Below are positions 24,101 through 34,979 of a stretch of DNA of 51,537 nucleotides, piece by piece. Each line of letters opens with the position of its first letter. The stretch's first letter is position 1. The position numbers were made by a program, and so were the translations under genes. The notes under the pieces were generated by a model. The model saw nothing but the letters and a program-made list of their open reading frames with translations. It did not search any database and was not told the DNA's origin. Source of the DNA: Golubevia sp. BC0850 (lineage: Eukaryota > Basidiomycota > Exobasidiomycetes > Golubeviales > Golubeviaceae); assembly GCA_012976225.1 (NCBI GenBank), contig JAAVVG010000049.1, forward strand, positions 1 through 51,537. The letters run 5' to 3'.

Positions 24101-24316
24101 AACTAGAGGGGCAGATGATGAAGAGGTTGAATTGGAGGTTGATAAATCATCCTCGTAAGCTGGATTTGAAGTTGAAGCTGAAGAGATAGTGTGAGCGTAC
24201 CTTCTAGTAGCCCGATTCGATTGAGGATGGTGATGGTTGGCTGCTGCTGAAACGTTCCTCGCTCCCCTCAAAGCGGCTGAAGATCTTAGAAGAGTGTTGG
24301 GTTTAGGTATCGACAT
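21164..24316 (-). CDS. ptc7: Mitochondrial PP2C-type protein phosphatase (Ptc7/PPTC7 family)
   Basis: Metal-dependent Ser/Thr phosphatase; family members act in mitochondria, with known links to coenzyme Q synthesis. Three exons: 24316-22598, 22562-21480 and 21397-21164, giving about 1011 aa. The N-terminus is rich in Arg/Ser/Ala with RRYAHTISSAS near residues 38-48, which looks like a mitochondrial presequence. About 500 residues of Ser/Thr/Pro/Asn-rich low complexity follow. The catalytic domain starts about residue 570: metal-binding GVADGVGGWAS, then GSSTALLAVLRG, IANLGDCVLL, IILGSDGLVDNLFD, and finally GGKHDDISVLVA with the last Asp pair. An insertion of about 90 residues separates the LGDC and GSDG motifs. 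Yeast Ptc7 is about 340 aa, so this protein is greatly extended. The first intron is only 35 nt, and its retention would bring a stop. Confidence 0.9.
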
Positions 24317-24765
24317 TCTTGAGCTGCCTTTAACCTTGTACGTCTACAACTCTGAAACGTTGAGAAGTTGGAAGGATGGAGGTGGGAGGAAACGGGGAGT
24401 CTCTGAGAGCTCTCGACTCTCTCGAGCCTCTTTTTAATCTTTGTTCCGCTCTTCAAATCACTCTCTGATTCTGCATGGATTCAATGCGTCTTTGAATTGA
24501 AGCACATGATTCAGATAATTGTTGGACATCATTTTCCAGCATAGAGAAGGGCACATGGGGGTGAAATTCGAGGGCGGAGAACAGAGACAGAGACAAATAA
24601 AGAAAATGAGGCTACAATAGCCAATCGCCACCAAGAGAAACAGTCAATTTGAAGTAAAGCATTCAGCAAATTGATAGATGCTGATTATGGATCTAAAGAA
24701 GCAGAGCGAGAGAGAGAGGCGATGTCCTCTCCTCTCCCCCAACTAGACCAACTAGACATCAGACG
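24317..24765. other. PP2C upstream region / flavin monooxygenase 3' flank
   Basis: 449 bp holding the promoter of the Ptc7-like gene and the 3' UTR of the next gene, both on the minus strand. No other gene, RNA or repeat recognised. Confidence 0.4.
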
Positions 24766-26685
24766 CTAAAGTAAACCTTCTCTCTTCAGATCAGCTCTCA
24801 GCTTTGGTCCTAGACTTTGATAGGCAGAAGGATTGACTGGAAGCAGCCATTGAAGTAACCTTTGACCTAGGGATAATTGGACCCCCACATCCGATAGAGT
24901 ATCGTCGATTGAATGCAGCGAGAATGGTACCAAGTTGGTGTTGCTTGCATGCTTTCCTTTGCTTCTCTTCTCTAACCATTCTAAGTCTGATAGAGTCACT
25001 TGCATTCTTTCAGAAGGAGAAGGCAGTCTTGAAGTTCCTCGAGCGAGATAAGAAACGATCCAAAGGGCTCCAGCTTCTGAAGAGGTTGGGCAAAACAGGG
25101 ACGAGTTGTAACCTGAGAGATGGAAGAAATTTGGACGTCAAAGCGGTACTGGAATGAGATAGGATCTTGAAAGAACTCACCATTGAAAGTCAAGCCTCTG
25201 ACGTTTGGAAGAATATGATTATACAACAACCAGTTTCCATCTTGGTCAACCAACTTCTCATTGATCTTGGGATCCAAAAACGTAGGTGGCTTTTGATGAA
25301 AGCCAGTTCCCGCAATAATAGCATCAGCATTAAGGATGTTTCCGTCCCCTAATCTGACAGCAGGTCTGACCTTAGATTTTCCATTCTCAGAGACCTCAAC
25401 AGTAGTAAGTTCTTCGATCCTCGAATCCTTTCTGACTTGAATCTCTTTCCTTTGAACTTTATCATAAAATCCTTCGGTACTTAAAGAGATAGTAGATCTG
25501 GCAATTTCATCGAAACTGCCTTCAGGTAATAAATTTAAACTCTTCAATCCTAGTTGTTTCCTGACTACGAACTCCAAGCTAACGATTAATGAATTTCTGA
25601 TCTTGGTCCCTACTCCACCGCTATGGAAGAATCTTTCGATAAAACTTGAAGGTCTAACATACTCAAAGAGGGCTTCTCCAAAACGAGTGAGTAACAAGAA
25701 CTTATATGATAAGACGCCACCCAACTTTCGAGGTAATTTCCATATGATTCTTCGAGCAACTAAAGTTGTGGATGCCGCTTGGCTGGAGGCGACTGCATTC
25801 GCTAGGTCACAGGCTGATTTCCCGTAACCAACGACTACCACGTCTTTCCCTTTAAGATTCCCTAGAGCACCAGCACTCGAGGTGTGGCTTAGCTTTCCAC
25901 CTGCCGCTTCGAAGGCTTCCCTTCCTGGATAGTTTGGGACCGCGCCTTCGGAGAAGATTCCATTGCAGATTACGACATGATCGTAGACTTGATCTTCTAG
26001 TTGAGCAGGACCAGAATTGAAACTGGTTTCGATTTTCCAGTTTGCAAATTGTTCTGAGCTACTTCCTTCAGATTCATCGTAGAGGTTTGTGACCTTCGTG
26101 TTGAGAGCGATGACATCCAGAAGGTTGTTCTTCTCGGCATAGGCTTCGAGCTGAGAGAGAGAGAGATGGGGAGAGTTCAGATAAGAAGGAGAAGAAACGA
26201 AAGTTTGTGCAAGAGAAGAGCAGAAGAAAACGGATAGAGAATGGGGTCATGGCAGTACGCACGTAAGATCGAACCTGATCTCCGGAAGGCCATTCTGGAT
26301 AGCTTTTTGGCATTGACATGTCGCTGAGGTAGTAAGTGTCCTTCGTGTTTTGAGTGGCGAGACCTACGTGGAACAGATTTATGAGTCAGAATTAAAAGGA
26401 GCTATCTGTCATCATACCACCTCAACGAGGCTACGATATTCTTACCCTGGAATCCGAGATTGTGAAAGGGCAAAGATGTCAGAAGGTGTCTCGGAAAGAA
26501 AAGATTTGAAGCCTGTGCTGAGTGCTCTTCGCCTCATTACTCACTGGGTAGAACCGACTGGCAGACCATACCCCTCCAATGTCCGCGCTTAGTTCGAAGA
26601 TTTGGACTTGATGACCAAAATCTATCAGATACTTTGCAGTGGTCAGACCGGAGAAACCAGCCCCTATGATGGCGACTCGAGGCAT
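24766..26685 (-). CDS. Flavin-containing monooxygenase (FAD/NADPH-dependent)
   Basis: Probable FMO-type oxidase acting on a small organic substrate; the substrate cannot be read from sequence. Exons: 26685-26545, 26446 (one base), 26363-26263, 26150-25181 and 25112-24766. They sum to 1560 nt, giving 519 aa. The FAD-binding Rossmann motif GAGFSG is at residues 8-13 and the NADP-binding motif GYGKSA is near residue 189. The segment GGVWSASRFYP joined to GLATQNTKDTYYLSD matches the family pattern GGVW...YPGL.TQN, which is what requires the one-base exon. Next to the second motif lies YPGREAFEAAGGKLSHTS, similar to the FMO-identifying region. An open frame extends upstream to 26946 but contains no good Met and overlaps the promoter of the cupin gene, so I start at 26685. 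The gene is divergent from the cupin gene (337 bp between starts). Confidence 0.88.
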
Positions 26686-27022
26686 TGAAGATGGAAGAAG
26701 ATGAGAAGAAGAAGAAGCAGACGAAGCCGAACGGGTAGAGTCGGAAAGAGACTGGAGGCCCAGAAGTGAATATGTCAGAGTCTGAGCAGAAAGAAAGATC
26801 AAGAACGAGCGACTCCTTAGTTGCAGATACCCAAAACGAGAATTTTGAGTGGATGGTGTTTGGAACAAAGATCGGAACAGCAGCAAGCTTCCCGAAGAAG
26901 CTTCGCGTTTTTCAAGCTTTCGCTCCTTCCTTCGAACCCCAACCATCTTTCAATTCAGAAGATCACATTCAGTCCTCATTTGATTCAAATCTCCCCAAGC
27001 GCACCTTCAAAACTCACTCGCG
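26686..27022. promoter_or_regulatory. Divergent intergenic region between the flavin monooxygenase and cupin genes
   Basis: 337 bp between the two start codons. It must contain promoters for both genes, so joint control of this oxidase/cupin pair is conceivable. No known motif recognised. Confidence 0.4.
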
Positions 27023-27877
27023 ATGCAACGTCCTTCAATCTCTTCAGATGGAAAATGGTCTTTCTTTGGCGGAGACCTTCAAACCTGGGTCGTTTCCAAT
27101 TCAGCTTCTTCTTTCACTTCTGGTCAACTTTTCAAAGCCAAATCTCCTCACACTGGAATTGGTCCGAAATCAACAGCAACTCCACCTTACCACACTCATA
27201 TCTTTCAGACTGAGACCTTTCATGTGAAATCTGGAATTCTTGCTTATAAGATTGACGGAAAGACTGGGAAGTTGACCAAAGGGGAAAAGAAAAGTATCGG
27301 ACCTGGAATTGCACACACCTTTTGGAATAGCGTCGAAGAGGGTCAGGACTTAGAGGTAGAAATTACTGTGACTGGAGGAGATAACCCAGGGTGAGAATGC
27401 TTCTATTCCGATCTTTTCTATGCTTGGGGTCTCCAAACAAGTCAGAGTTCTGTGACCTTTGAAATGTTCCCCTCGAGTTGATTGCACTGAACTTTTTGCC
27501 CCCTTCTCTCTTCACAGATTCGACGAGACTTTCATCCACAATTTCTACGGCTACCTCTCTTCAGTAACAATGGCTGGCTCTTCACCAAATCCATTCCAAA
27601 TGCTAAGATTCCTAGATTCTGCCGATGTGATCCTAGCTGATCCTCCTTTTGGCTTAGGAAGAGCCTTGAACGTTTTGATTGGTGAGTTCTCTCATCTTCT
27701 CCTTGGTGCACTCTGCTCTTTCTTCGTTCTTTCTAAATGTCAATTCTATTCTCTACTTTCATTTTGGTTCTAAAATTTATTTCTTTCTTTCCTGTGATGG
27801 AAATTTTGCACATAGGACGTTGGATTGGAGGATACCTGTTGGGATTCCAAACTCGCTACAAAATCTTCGATGACTAG
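27023..27877 (+). CDS. Cupin-domain protein, function unknown
   Basis: Small single-domain cupin. Exons 27023-27390, 27518-27681 and 27816-27877 total 594 nt, giving 197 aa with clean GT-AG junctions. Cupin motif 1 is PPYHTHIFQTETFHVKSG, with the two His and the Glu of the metal site in canonical spacing. Motif 2 is GPGIAHTFWN, with the third His. This pattern predicts a bound metal ion. The C-terminal half (DETFIHNFYGYLSSVTMAG, ending IGGYLLGFQTRYKIFDD) is typical of uncharacterised fungal cupins. The reaction is unknown. The neighbour in the opposite direction is a flavin monooxygenase, which could suggest a shared small-molecule pathway, but that is only positional. Confidence 0.85.
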
Positions 27878-28177
27878 AAGATTTTTTTCAGCTGTTGTTC
27901 ACTATTCGGGTCGCTGGAATTGATTGTTCTATATTGCTACTGCGCAGCTGAATCGGGCGCTTCTGGTCATCTTGAACTGGCCGCAACGAGGGGAGAGAAC
28001 AAAACATTCATTCTCTGCGAACGAAACGAGACTTCCATTCGGAAAGGGCGTGAAGATCTTCTAGCTGAATGATTGTGCGTTTTGATACAGAGGTAAAAAA
28101 GAATAGTTCATGCAATGCTAAAGACAGGATTGAAGGAGAAGGTAGAAGCAATAAAAAAAGGAGCAGAGTCACGTTTC
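27878..28177. other. Convergent 3' ends; nothing recognised
   Basis: 300 bp between the stops of the cupin gene (+) and Prp46 (-). Probably both 3' UTRs and their poly(A) sites, possibly overlapping. Confidence 0.4.
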
Positions 28178-30485
28178 CTACGAGGCTTCTTTGTAGACCT
28201 TGATAGCTGCGAGAGATGAAAATGAAGGTTGGGTCAAAAGAAAGAGAAGGGAAAAGGAGGTTAACAAAAATTCCTCCTTGCTCGAGAGGCACACGAAGAA
28301 TAGCTTGAAAACTCACTCTTATCAGCTCCACCAGTAATCAATCTAGTACCAGTTCTATCGAAAGAAGAACAAAAGACACCAGCTTCTGCATCTAGAGAAC
28401 CGGGTTGAGGAATATCTTCTGCTGATTGGAAAGGGGTTCCAGTTTTGTAATCGAAGAACTATAAGAAGAATGGGAGGGGAAAGATAGTAAAGGTGTGTTA
28501 GAAGTTAAGGAATTCTCTTTGAGTTTCTCGAATCAATGAGGAGATGAGAGGAGAGGAGATTCATTCGAGATGGGGATGGGAACTTCTTTGGGTTTTGAAG
28601 ACTCACTCTTAAACTTCCATTATCAGCACCAGAAAACAAAACACCATCAGCATTGACGCTTAGAGTGTTGACGATTGCTTCGTGTGACATATTGTTCATT
28701 AAGGTCCCTTCTGGGAATCTCCACTGTGGTTGGAATTGTGATGAAGAGGGGAAAGAGGAGTCAGTAAACAGCGACTGGTCGGGATGCGAGGAAGCTTCAA
28801 AGGAAATACTGACAGTCTTTAAATTCCTTCCACCAGCAGATCCAGAAGCGAAAGAGACTAAAGTGGAAGAGTTTCATGAAAAGAAAAGAGAAGTCAGCGA
28901 ATGGCCAAGGAGAAGGAAGAGGTTGTGATAAGTGAAAACACATTTCCCAAAAAACCGAGGGAGAAGGAACTTACATTCAGTAGGATGAATGGCCAAAGCT
29001 CTAACACTCTTCTTGTGGTGAGTCAATGTGGTCAAAGATTTTCCAGCAGCAAGATCCCAAAGCCTGAAAACAAGGGACAAAAGGAAGACCAAGATAAGTT
29101 TGAAAAGAACGAAACCTTCAGCCTCTTGCGCGCACTTTTCAACTTGATTCATCCAATCTTCAACTCACCTGACGGTACTATCCATACTTCCCGTAACCAC
29201 CTGAGGATCACTAGCCTGACATTCAACACTTCCCACAGTACCTCTATGACCACTTAAAACATGTACCTGAGCTTTAGTTCTCATATCCCAAACTCTAGCA
29301 CTAGCATCTCTACCACTGGTGACCAAAACATCCAAAGTAGGATGTAAACTACAAGCATAAACCCCAGACAAATGACCATGATATTGTCTTATGACTTTAT
29401 TTTGTTCCAAATCCCAACATTTCACCATTTTATCTTCTCCAACTGAAAACATGTAAGGATGTCTATCTGAGATCGCTAAACCTCTGACAGTGGAAATATG
29501 ACCAGTTAAAGAAAGTTTCAATTCTCCTGAAGCTAGATCCCAGATTTTGATCATTCTATCTCCAGCTCCTGTGGCGAAAAATTTGTTTCCTGGGTCCATT
29601 GCTATGGATCTTACCCAACCTAAATGACCGGAAATCACTCGGGAAAGTTTCCATTGTGGATGATAGGCTGGTTTCGATCGGAGAGAGGCAGCTTCTTTTT
29701 TCAGGGCTAGAGCGGTTGAGAGGGTTGAGGTTGAACGATAGGCGGAGGAAGAAGAGGAGGATGAAGATGGGGATGGGGATTGGATCGTTAGGGCTTGCGA
29801 GGATGAGTTTGAAGGTCTGGTGGGGAAGGGGAAAGGGGATGAGGGAGTAAGAAGAGGGGAGTTGACAAGAAGGAAGCTGAAAACAGCTAAGAGGTAGGAA
29901 GATCACGACCAATGCCCCTCCTCTTTTGGATCGATTGATTTTGTCCTGATCTTCTTTCGACCAAATTACAGTAAAGCTTCGAACGAAAGATGATAGAGAT
30001 TCCCTATCCATCTTCGTCCCTTCCATCATGAGATGTCTACTTTCTCTCTCTCTCTCTCTCTCACACACATCTTCCTATCGATCTCACTACCGTTGATCAA
30101 CTACTCACCCAGCAGCTTTCACTTGTGCACTACCTCGATCCAATTTCTGAATGATATCCCTTTCGATCCCACCATTGCCTTGAGGATCATCGTCCACTTT
30201 CCTCTTTCTATCACCAGCTTTGGTATTAGCAGCCTGTTGATTTGCCAAAGCGGTAGGGAGTATCTTAGCGTGACCATATTCATGATTGATCTTTGAGCTT
30301 AACCTAGCCTTTACAGCCTCTTGACAGATTGAAGATGAATCATTGGAGGATAGAATTGAAGAATTTAGAGGTGTGGAAGAGAATAAAGCTCTAGATCTTG
30401 AAAGTGAAAATGTCAGTAGGGATTCAGGTGATGGTAAAGTTGATGTCGGTTCTGAAGAAGTAGAGGTAGTTGCTGTGGATGCCAT
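28178..30485 (-). CDS. prp46: Pre-mRNA splicing factor Prp46 (PLRG1 homologue)
   Basis: WD40 protein of the Prp19-associated (NTC) complex in the activated spliceosome. Seven exons: 30485-30109, 29816-29169, 29063-28975, 28857-28814, 28723-28607, 28458-28317 and 28206-28178. They sum to 1446 nt, giving 481 aa. The N-terminal part has [19 protein letters not shown], diagnostic for this family. A Ser-rich linker follows, then seven WD repeats starting at [17 protein letters not shown], with clear GH...WD spacing ([56 protein letters not shown]). The last repeats include FPEGTLMNN and [11 protein letters not shown], ending TIKVYKEAS. The intron after exon 4 uses GTCAGT instead of GTGAGT. I chose the ATG at 30485. 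It is 100 bp from the TFIIS start. Confidence 0.94.
30042..30061. repeat. (CT)n simple repeat in Prp46 intron 1
   Basis: A dinucleotide CT/GA run of about 20 bases within the first intron of the Prp46 gene. Likely polymorphic in length; no other role evident. Confidence 0.7.
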
Positions 30486-30585
30486 TGATGGATGAATCAA
30501 ATCTGAAGATTGGGATGGGATGGGATGGAGAAGAGGAGTTGGATTTGATTCTCACTGCAACAAGATCTTTCAATTCCCCCAAGAA
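30486..30585. promoter_or_regulatory. 100-bp bidirectional promoter between Prp46 and TFIIS
   Basis: Exactly 100 bp lie between the two start codons, so both 5' UTRs and both core promoters must share this stretch or overlap the coding exons. No TATA box is obvious. A TGGGATGGGATGGGATGG-like tandem at about 30516-30532 is the only visible structure. Confidence 0.55.
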
Positions 30586-32286
30586 ATGGCTTCAACTTCC
30601 TCTAGTTCAGCTAATTTGTCAGTAGAACAAGTCAAAAAGATCGGAAAAGAAATTTCAGCGGCAGAAACTGCTGGGAAGTTAGAGGTGAGCTGAGAAGATA
30701 GAGAGTAGAGTAAGGTAGAGTAGGGTAGAGTAACCATCTACCATCTACTCTCCACTGTCTTATCTTTCTGACACTTTTAATCTATTCTTTCAATTTCTAC
30801 TTTTGTCTTCCCTCTTCCACACCCCCACACTCTCTCCCCTCTCAGTCACTCCTGACTCTGTTAAGCTCACTTCAATCATCCTTAACTCCAACAGATTCTT
30901 TAATCCGTGGTTCAAAGATTGGTCAAACAGTAGGAAAATTGAGAACTCATGCAGACAAAAGGGTTTCAGAAAAGGCTAAATCTATGGTCAGAGGTTGGAA
31001 AGCTGAGATGGCAAAGGCAGATGACAAGGACAAGAAGAAATCTGGTGGAAAAGGAGAGGAGAAAGTGAAGGTTGAGAAGTCAAGTGCCAAGGAAGGTGAT
31101 ACCGAGAATGGAAAGTTGAAGGAACCAGGTGAGTCTTATAGAAGAATAGATGATGGAAAGATGAGGCGGATGGGATGAGTGGACGTAGCATCTATCTATC
31201 AGACGACATCAGAAGCCTATTCTCTTGTTGTTTCGCTCTGAAAGAGATGGAGTGCCTTATTCTTCAATTCTGGTGTTCGGAATAATGGAAAAGGAAAAAG
31301 AGTCCTGTGCTTTCCTCTTCTTGTGGAAGATGGGTCCAAAAAAACAAGATGGGTGGCGTTACCTTCATGCGTTTAATCTTTAACCTTGCTCGAGTCTCAA
31401 GATCAAGTCCAAGGATTGAGAGCGAGGAACAAGGATTTCTTCTGTATATCTTGATCTTCTTGTGGTCGAGGCTATCAAAAGCCTCGATGGTTTCAGCAGG
31501 AAAAAAGTACCTGAACGCCCTCTCTCTATCTCTTTTCCCATCTCACTTTTCTCTTTCAGATTCTCCTTCAACCTCAACCTCAACCTCACCAACGAAATCA
31601 ACTCCAATCCCCTCAACTTCCTCTAGACCATTAAAACCCTCTGAATTTCAATTAGGAGATAAAATCCGAGATGCCTGTCTGAAATTGATTTTCGATTCTC
31701 TTAAAGCACCATCAATCCCACCTTCCACCTCAATCTATTCCGATTCTCACATTCTTCAAACCTCAAAATCAATTGAACTTTCCACCTTCAAAATCATTTC
31801 CTCTTCACAAATCGATCAACCTTACAAAGCGAAAATCAGATCTCTCTCACTGAATTTGAAGGATAAACAAAATCCAGCTCTCAAGGAAAGTGTATTGAAA
31901 GGAGAGATTGAAAGTGATAGATTGGTTGAAATGCTTCCTGAAGAAATGGCAAGTGAGGAAAGAAGAAAAGAAAGAGAGGAATTGATTTTGAATAACCTTT
32001 TTAAGGCTAAAGCTGCTGAAGCTCAGGAAGCTGAAACTGATAGCTTTCAATGTGGTAGATGTAAACAGAGGAAATGTAGATATTATCAGAAACAGACTAG
32101 AAGTGCTGATGAGCCTATGTGAGTTGAGAGAGAGAGTTGGAAAGCGATTTTGGAAATTATTTTGGGATCTGATGAATTTTTGATAACTGACTTCTCTTTC
32201 GACCCCTTTATTGTTTTAATTTTGTTGGATTTAGGACTACTTTCGTTACTTGCACTAATTGTAACCATAAGTGGAAGTTCTGTTAG
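30586..32286 (+). CDS. dst1: Transcription elongation factor TFIIS
   Basis: Rescues backtracked RNA polymerase II by stimulating its RNA-cleavage activity. Four exons: 30586-30684, 30846-31128, 31560-32118 and 32235-32286, total 993 nt, giving 330 aa. The N-terminal LW/TFIIS domain I (VKKIGKEISAAETAGKLE, then SLLTLLSSLQ) is followed by a Lys/Ser-rich linker. The central domain contains LGDKIRDACLKLIFDSL and YKAKIRSLSLNLKDKQNPAL. The C-terminal zinc ribbon has CGRC and CTNC ... HKWKFC. The catalytic acidic pair lies in QTRSADEPMTTFVTC, where Asp-Glu enters the polymerase active site. Intron 2 is 431 nt, long for this window. Intron 1 contains tandem GGTAGAGTA-like repeats. Confidence 0.95.
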
Positions 32287-32846
32287 AGTTGGAAATCGGC
32301 TGGACAAAAAAAAACCCCCATTTTTCGAAGTTCGATTCAATCATAAGTATCTCTTTGGTTTATTGCTCTCTCGAAAAATCAAACCTGTTTTCTCAATTAT
32401 CCTTCTAATTAGAGGATCCAAATCAAGATTCGAACCGAAACATGACATTCTCTCAAAAGTCACCCTCAAGATACTTCATTTCCCCTTTGAAAATGTAAAA
32501 TTACCATTTACCTTCCATTTCTCTTCCATTCAAAGACTCTGTTTCCTGATTTTTCTCTGTTCTCACAAGAGACTGAAAAAAGAAAGAAAGAGAGAAGAAA
32601 GTCGGTCTTCCTTTTTGCCATTGTCTTTTTGCTCCCCTCGTCCGCTCTAATCGTTTTCTCTCAAACCAAAAGAGCTTTCCTCCCTTTGTAATTCTGTAGT
32701 ATATAGCGAACAAAACTTGTTTTTTGGGCTCGATGCAACTAGAGCGTGATTTGGGGAGGTCAAGGGCGAGTGCGACGTCAAATCCGAATTTCTTGCACAA
32801 AAGAAAGTGTTTGATAGCAGAACACATATATTTCTCAATCTTCTCA
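32287..32846. other. Intergenic; nothing recognised
   Basis: 560 bp between the TFIIS stop and TPR/F-box/LRR gene C, both on the plus strand. It has a run of A's near 32306 and pyrimidine-rich stretches. It contains the promoter of gene C; no other feature recognised. Confidence 0.4.
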
Positions 32847-34979
32847 ATGAATATCCACAACACTCAGAAGAGACCAAACCAAGACCCATCAGCGGAGGAT
32901 GCTGCAGCACCGCCAGCAAAGCGTCCAGCTATCTCTGAACAACAGGTAGCCAGCAAGCTCCGAGCAGCGCAAGATGTATCAGACAGACTAGACTACAAAA
33001 TGGCCGAAGAGACCTGCACAGAGGTGAGTAGAAGGTGCAAGATGAAATGTTTGACTTGTAATTCGTCTTTGTGGTCGCTCTCCTTTCTAACCTTCTCATT
33101 CTTCCCTTACTCGCAACCTAGATTCTTCGATCGGAACCAGAGGAACCAGACGATCCAGTGGACTGTCTCTTGTTGAGAAGTTTCGTGTTGGGAAAGCTTG
33201 GTTATCCGGGTCAATCCTTGATAGACTCTGAAGCAGCGTTAACAAGGAAAGAAGACTTCAAGGTGAGAATTGAGATTGCAAGCAGATTGCAACCCAAGCC
33301 CAGATTACAGAGGCTCCCTGCTAATCCATTCTACTTATCTTTTAATTCGTGGTTTTTTCTCATAGACTCATCTCAGAGCCGCTTATTCTGCCCTTGGGGG
33401 TCGCATTGGATCAGGTCTACAAAGCCGAAAGCCATTATGAGAATCGAGATCCTGCGGAGCCTCCCTGCACACGATCAGAAGAGAGACCAGACGCTCTGCT
33501 ATACATAGAGTGCTTGATTCCGACTGAGCTCAATAGCCCATTCGATCGACTCTCTCCTCATCTCTTCACCAAGGTTCTATCCTTCTGCGATGCCATTTCT
33601 CTCGTGGAAGCAACTGGCGTATGCAAGTCTTGGAAGAAGGAAATTGACGCATCTTCAGAGCCGTCCAGGGTCTTCGAAATGAAGGTAGAAGGAGATCAAC
33701 TCGCAGAAGGGATAGAAGCCCTCAATCGCAGATCTCGCAATTCGGTCCAAGCAGTCATCCTCAAGGTGGAGAATAAGCTTAATCAATCTGAAAAGAATCG
33801 ACTAGGAGGCGCCATATCAATCTCTTCCCAAAGTCTCAAGACCATGACAATTCATCACCAAGGAGATCTCTGCAAGTTGGTCGTGGAGATAGCGGAGCGA
33901 TGCCCAAATCTGAAAGTGCTATGCTCCTACAGACTAGGGTTCGAAAATACCTTAAGTACACCTTCCGATCGGTATGGCGTTCTTAGCTTCTCTCCTTCCT
34001 GGACAGCTTCGCTCGATACTTACTGTTGGAAGGCTGGAGTCGACAATTTAAAATGCGACCCGGCTCTCCTCGAGCACCTTCGCCATGCCAAGGACTTCAC
34101 CATAAGGAGTAGGGACCTAACATCTAGATGTATCGTAGAGCTGCTCTCCTCTAACTCTGACTTGGCTGACGTAAAGCTACGAGGCGGCAAGGATGAAGCA
34201 GTCGAAACCATCCCTACCATGCCACTAACGAATCTTGAAACCATCTCGATGGGTTTTCCTCCTCGATCCGCAGAGTCGAAGGATTTGAGCACCTTCTTCG
34301 CTCAGCTGGACACACCGAATCTTCGAAGCCTTCAAATCTTCAATCTGGGACCGGATGCTCTCGCCTTTCTTCCTTCCACTTCCAGTCCGAAGTCTCTCTC
34401 AATTGCAACGACCAATTCAGCAACGACCAATCTGCGCAGGACTCTACATCCTTGCTGGTTAGAGCTATGAAGGGCCGAACCAAGCTCGAGAGTCTTCGAT
34501 TGAGGCTCCCAGGCTCGACGGCTCTAGTCTGGACGCCTCTGGTCTCCTGGAAGCAGATCCTCAACGAGCTGACTCCTCTTAGCCGAGAGTCGATATCAGC
34601 TGGTTTCAAGAAGCAGATACCTCTTCCCGGTCTACGATGGATCCTACTTGGTGCCGACCCGCCAAACAAGCCTTTGGGTCAGAGCATTGCAACCAAGGGT
34701 TCTTACCCGTACTCACTGGCAGGAATCGATGTTGTAAGCCTCCTAGCAGCAAGGGAAGCCTCAAGAAAGGGGCTCAGCTCTGGCCAGATCGCTTTGATAG
34801 CCTCGGGGGACCTGGAGAGCTTCGAGGAAGAATCAGCGGGAGAATCTGCTTTTGCTGAAACTTGTTGCGAAATCCAATCTCTAAAGACCGCAATCTCAAT
34901 CAAGGCAGACGAGTCTCTCAAATCCTGGACCACCAGCCACCTTCCAAAGATCGATCTGAATTGGACGGAGCCCGCTTGA
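32847..34979 (+). CDS. TPR/F-box/LRR protein C (frame interrupted)
   Basis: The best preserved of the three TPR/F-box/LRR genes here. Exon 1 (32847-33023) ends KMAEETCTE; exon 2 (33122-33262) is the TPR-like hairpin LLLRSFVLGKLGYPGQSLID; exon 3 starts at 33366 with THLRAAYSAL. The F-box is at 33545-33660 (RLSPHLFTKVLSFCDAISL). Leucine-rich segments follow (SRCIVELLSSNSDLADVKLR; TPNLRSLQIFNLG). The C-terminal part from about 34430 (SLLVRAMKGRTKLESLRLR) ends SLKSWTTSHLPKIDLNWTEP. Two frame problems are visible. One is at a run of five G's near 33400, where one G fewer would join THLRAAYSAL to the downstream frame. The other is near 34420, and no convincing intron bridges it. Read errors, unusual splicing or real mutations are possible, so gene or young pseudogene is open. 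Confidence 0.6.

Noticed and set aside
26686-26946. N-terminal extension of the flavin monooxygenase
   Set aside because: The frame is open but the Rossmann fold begins directly after the ATG at 26685, as is normal for the family. The extension overlaps the divergent promoter.
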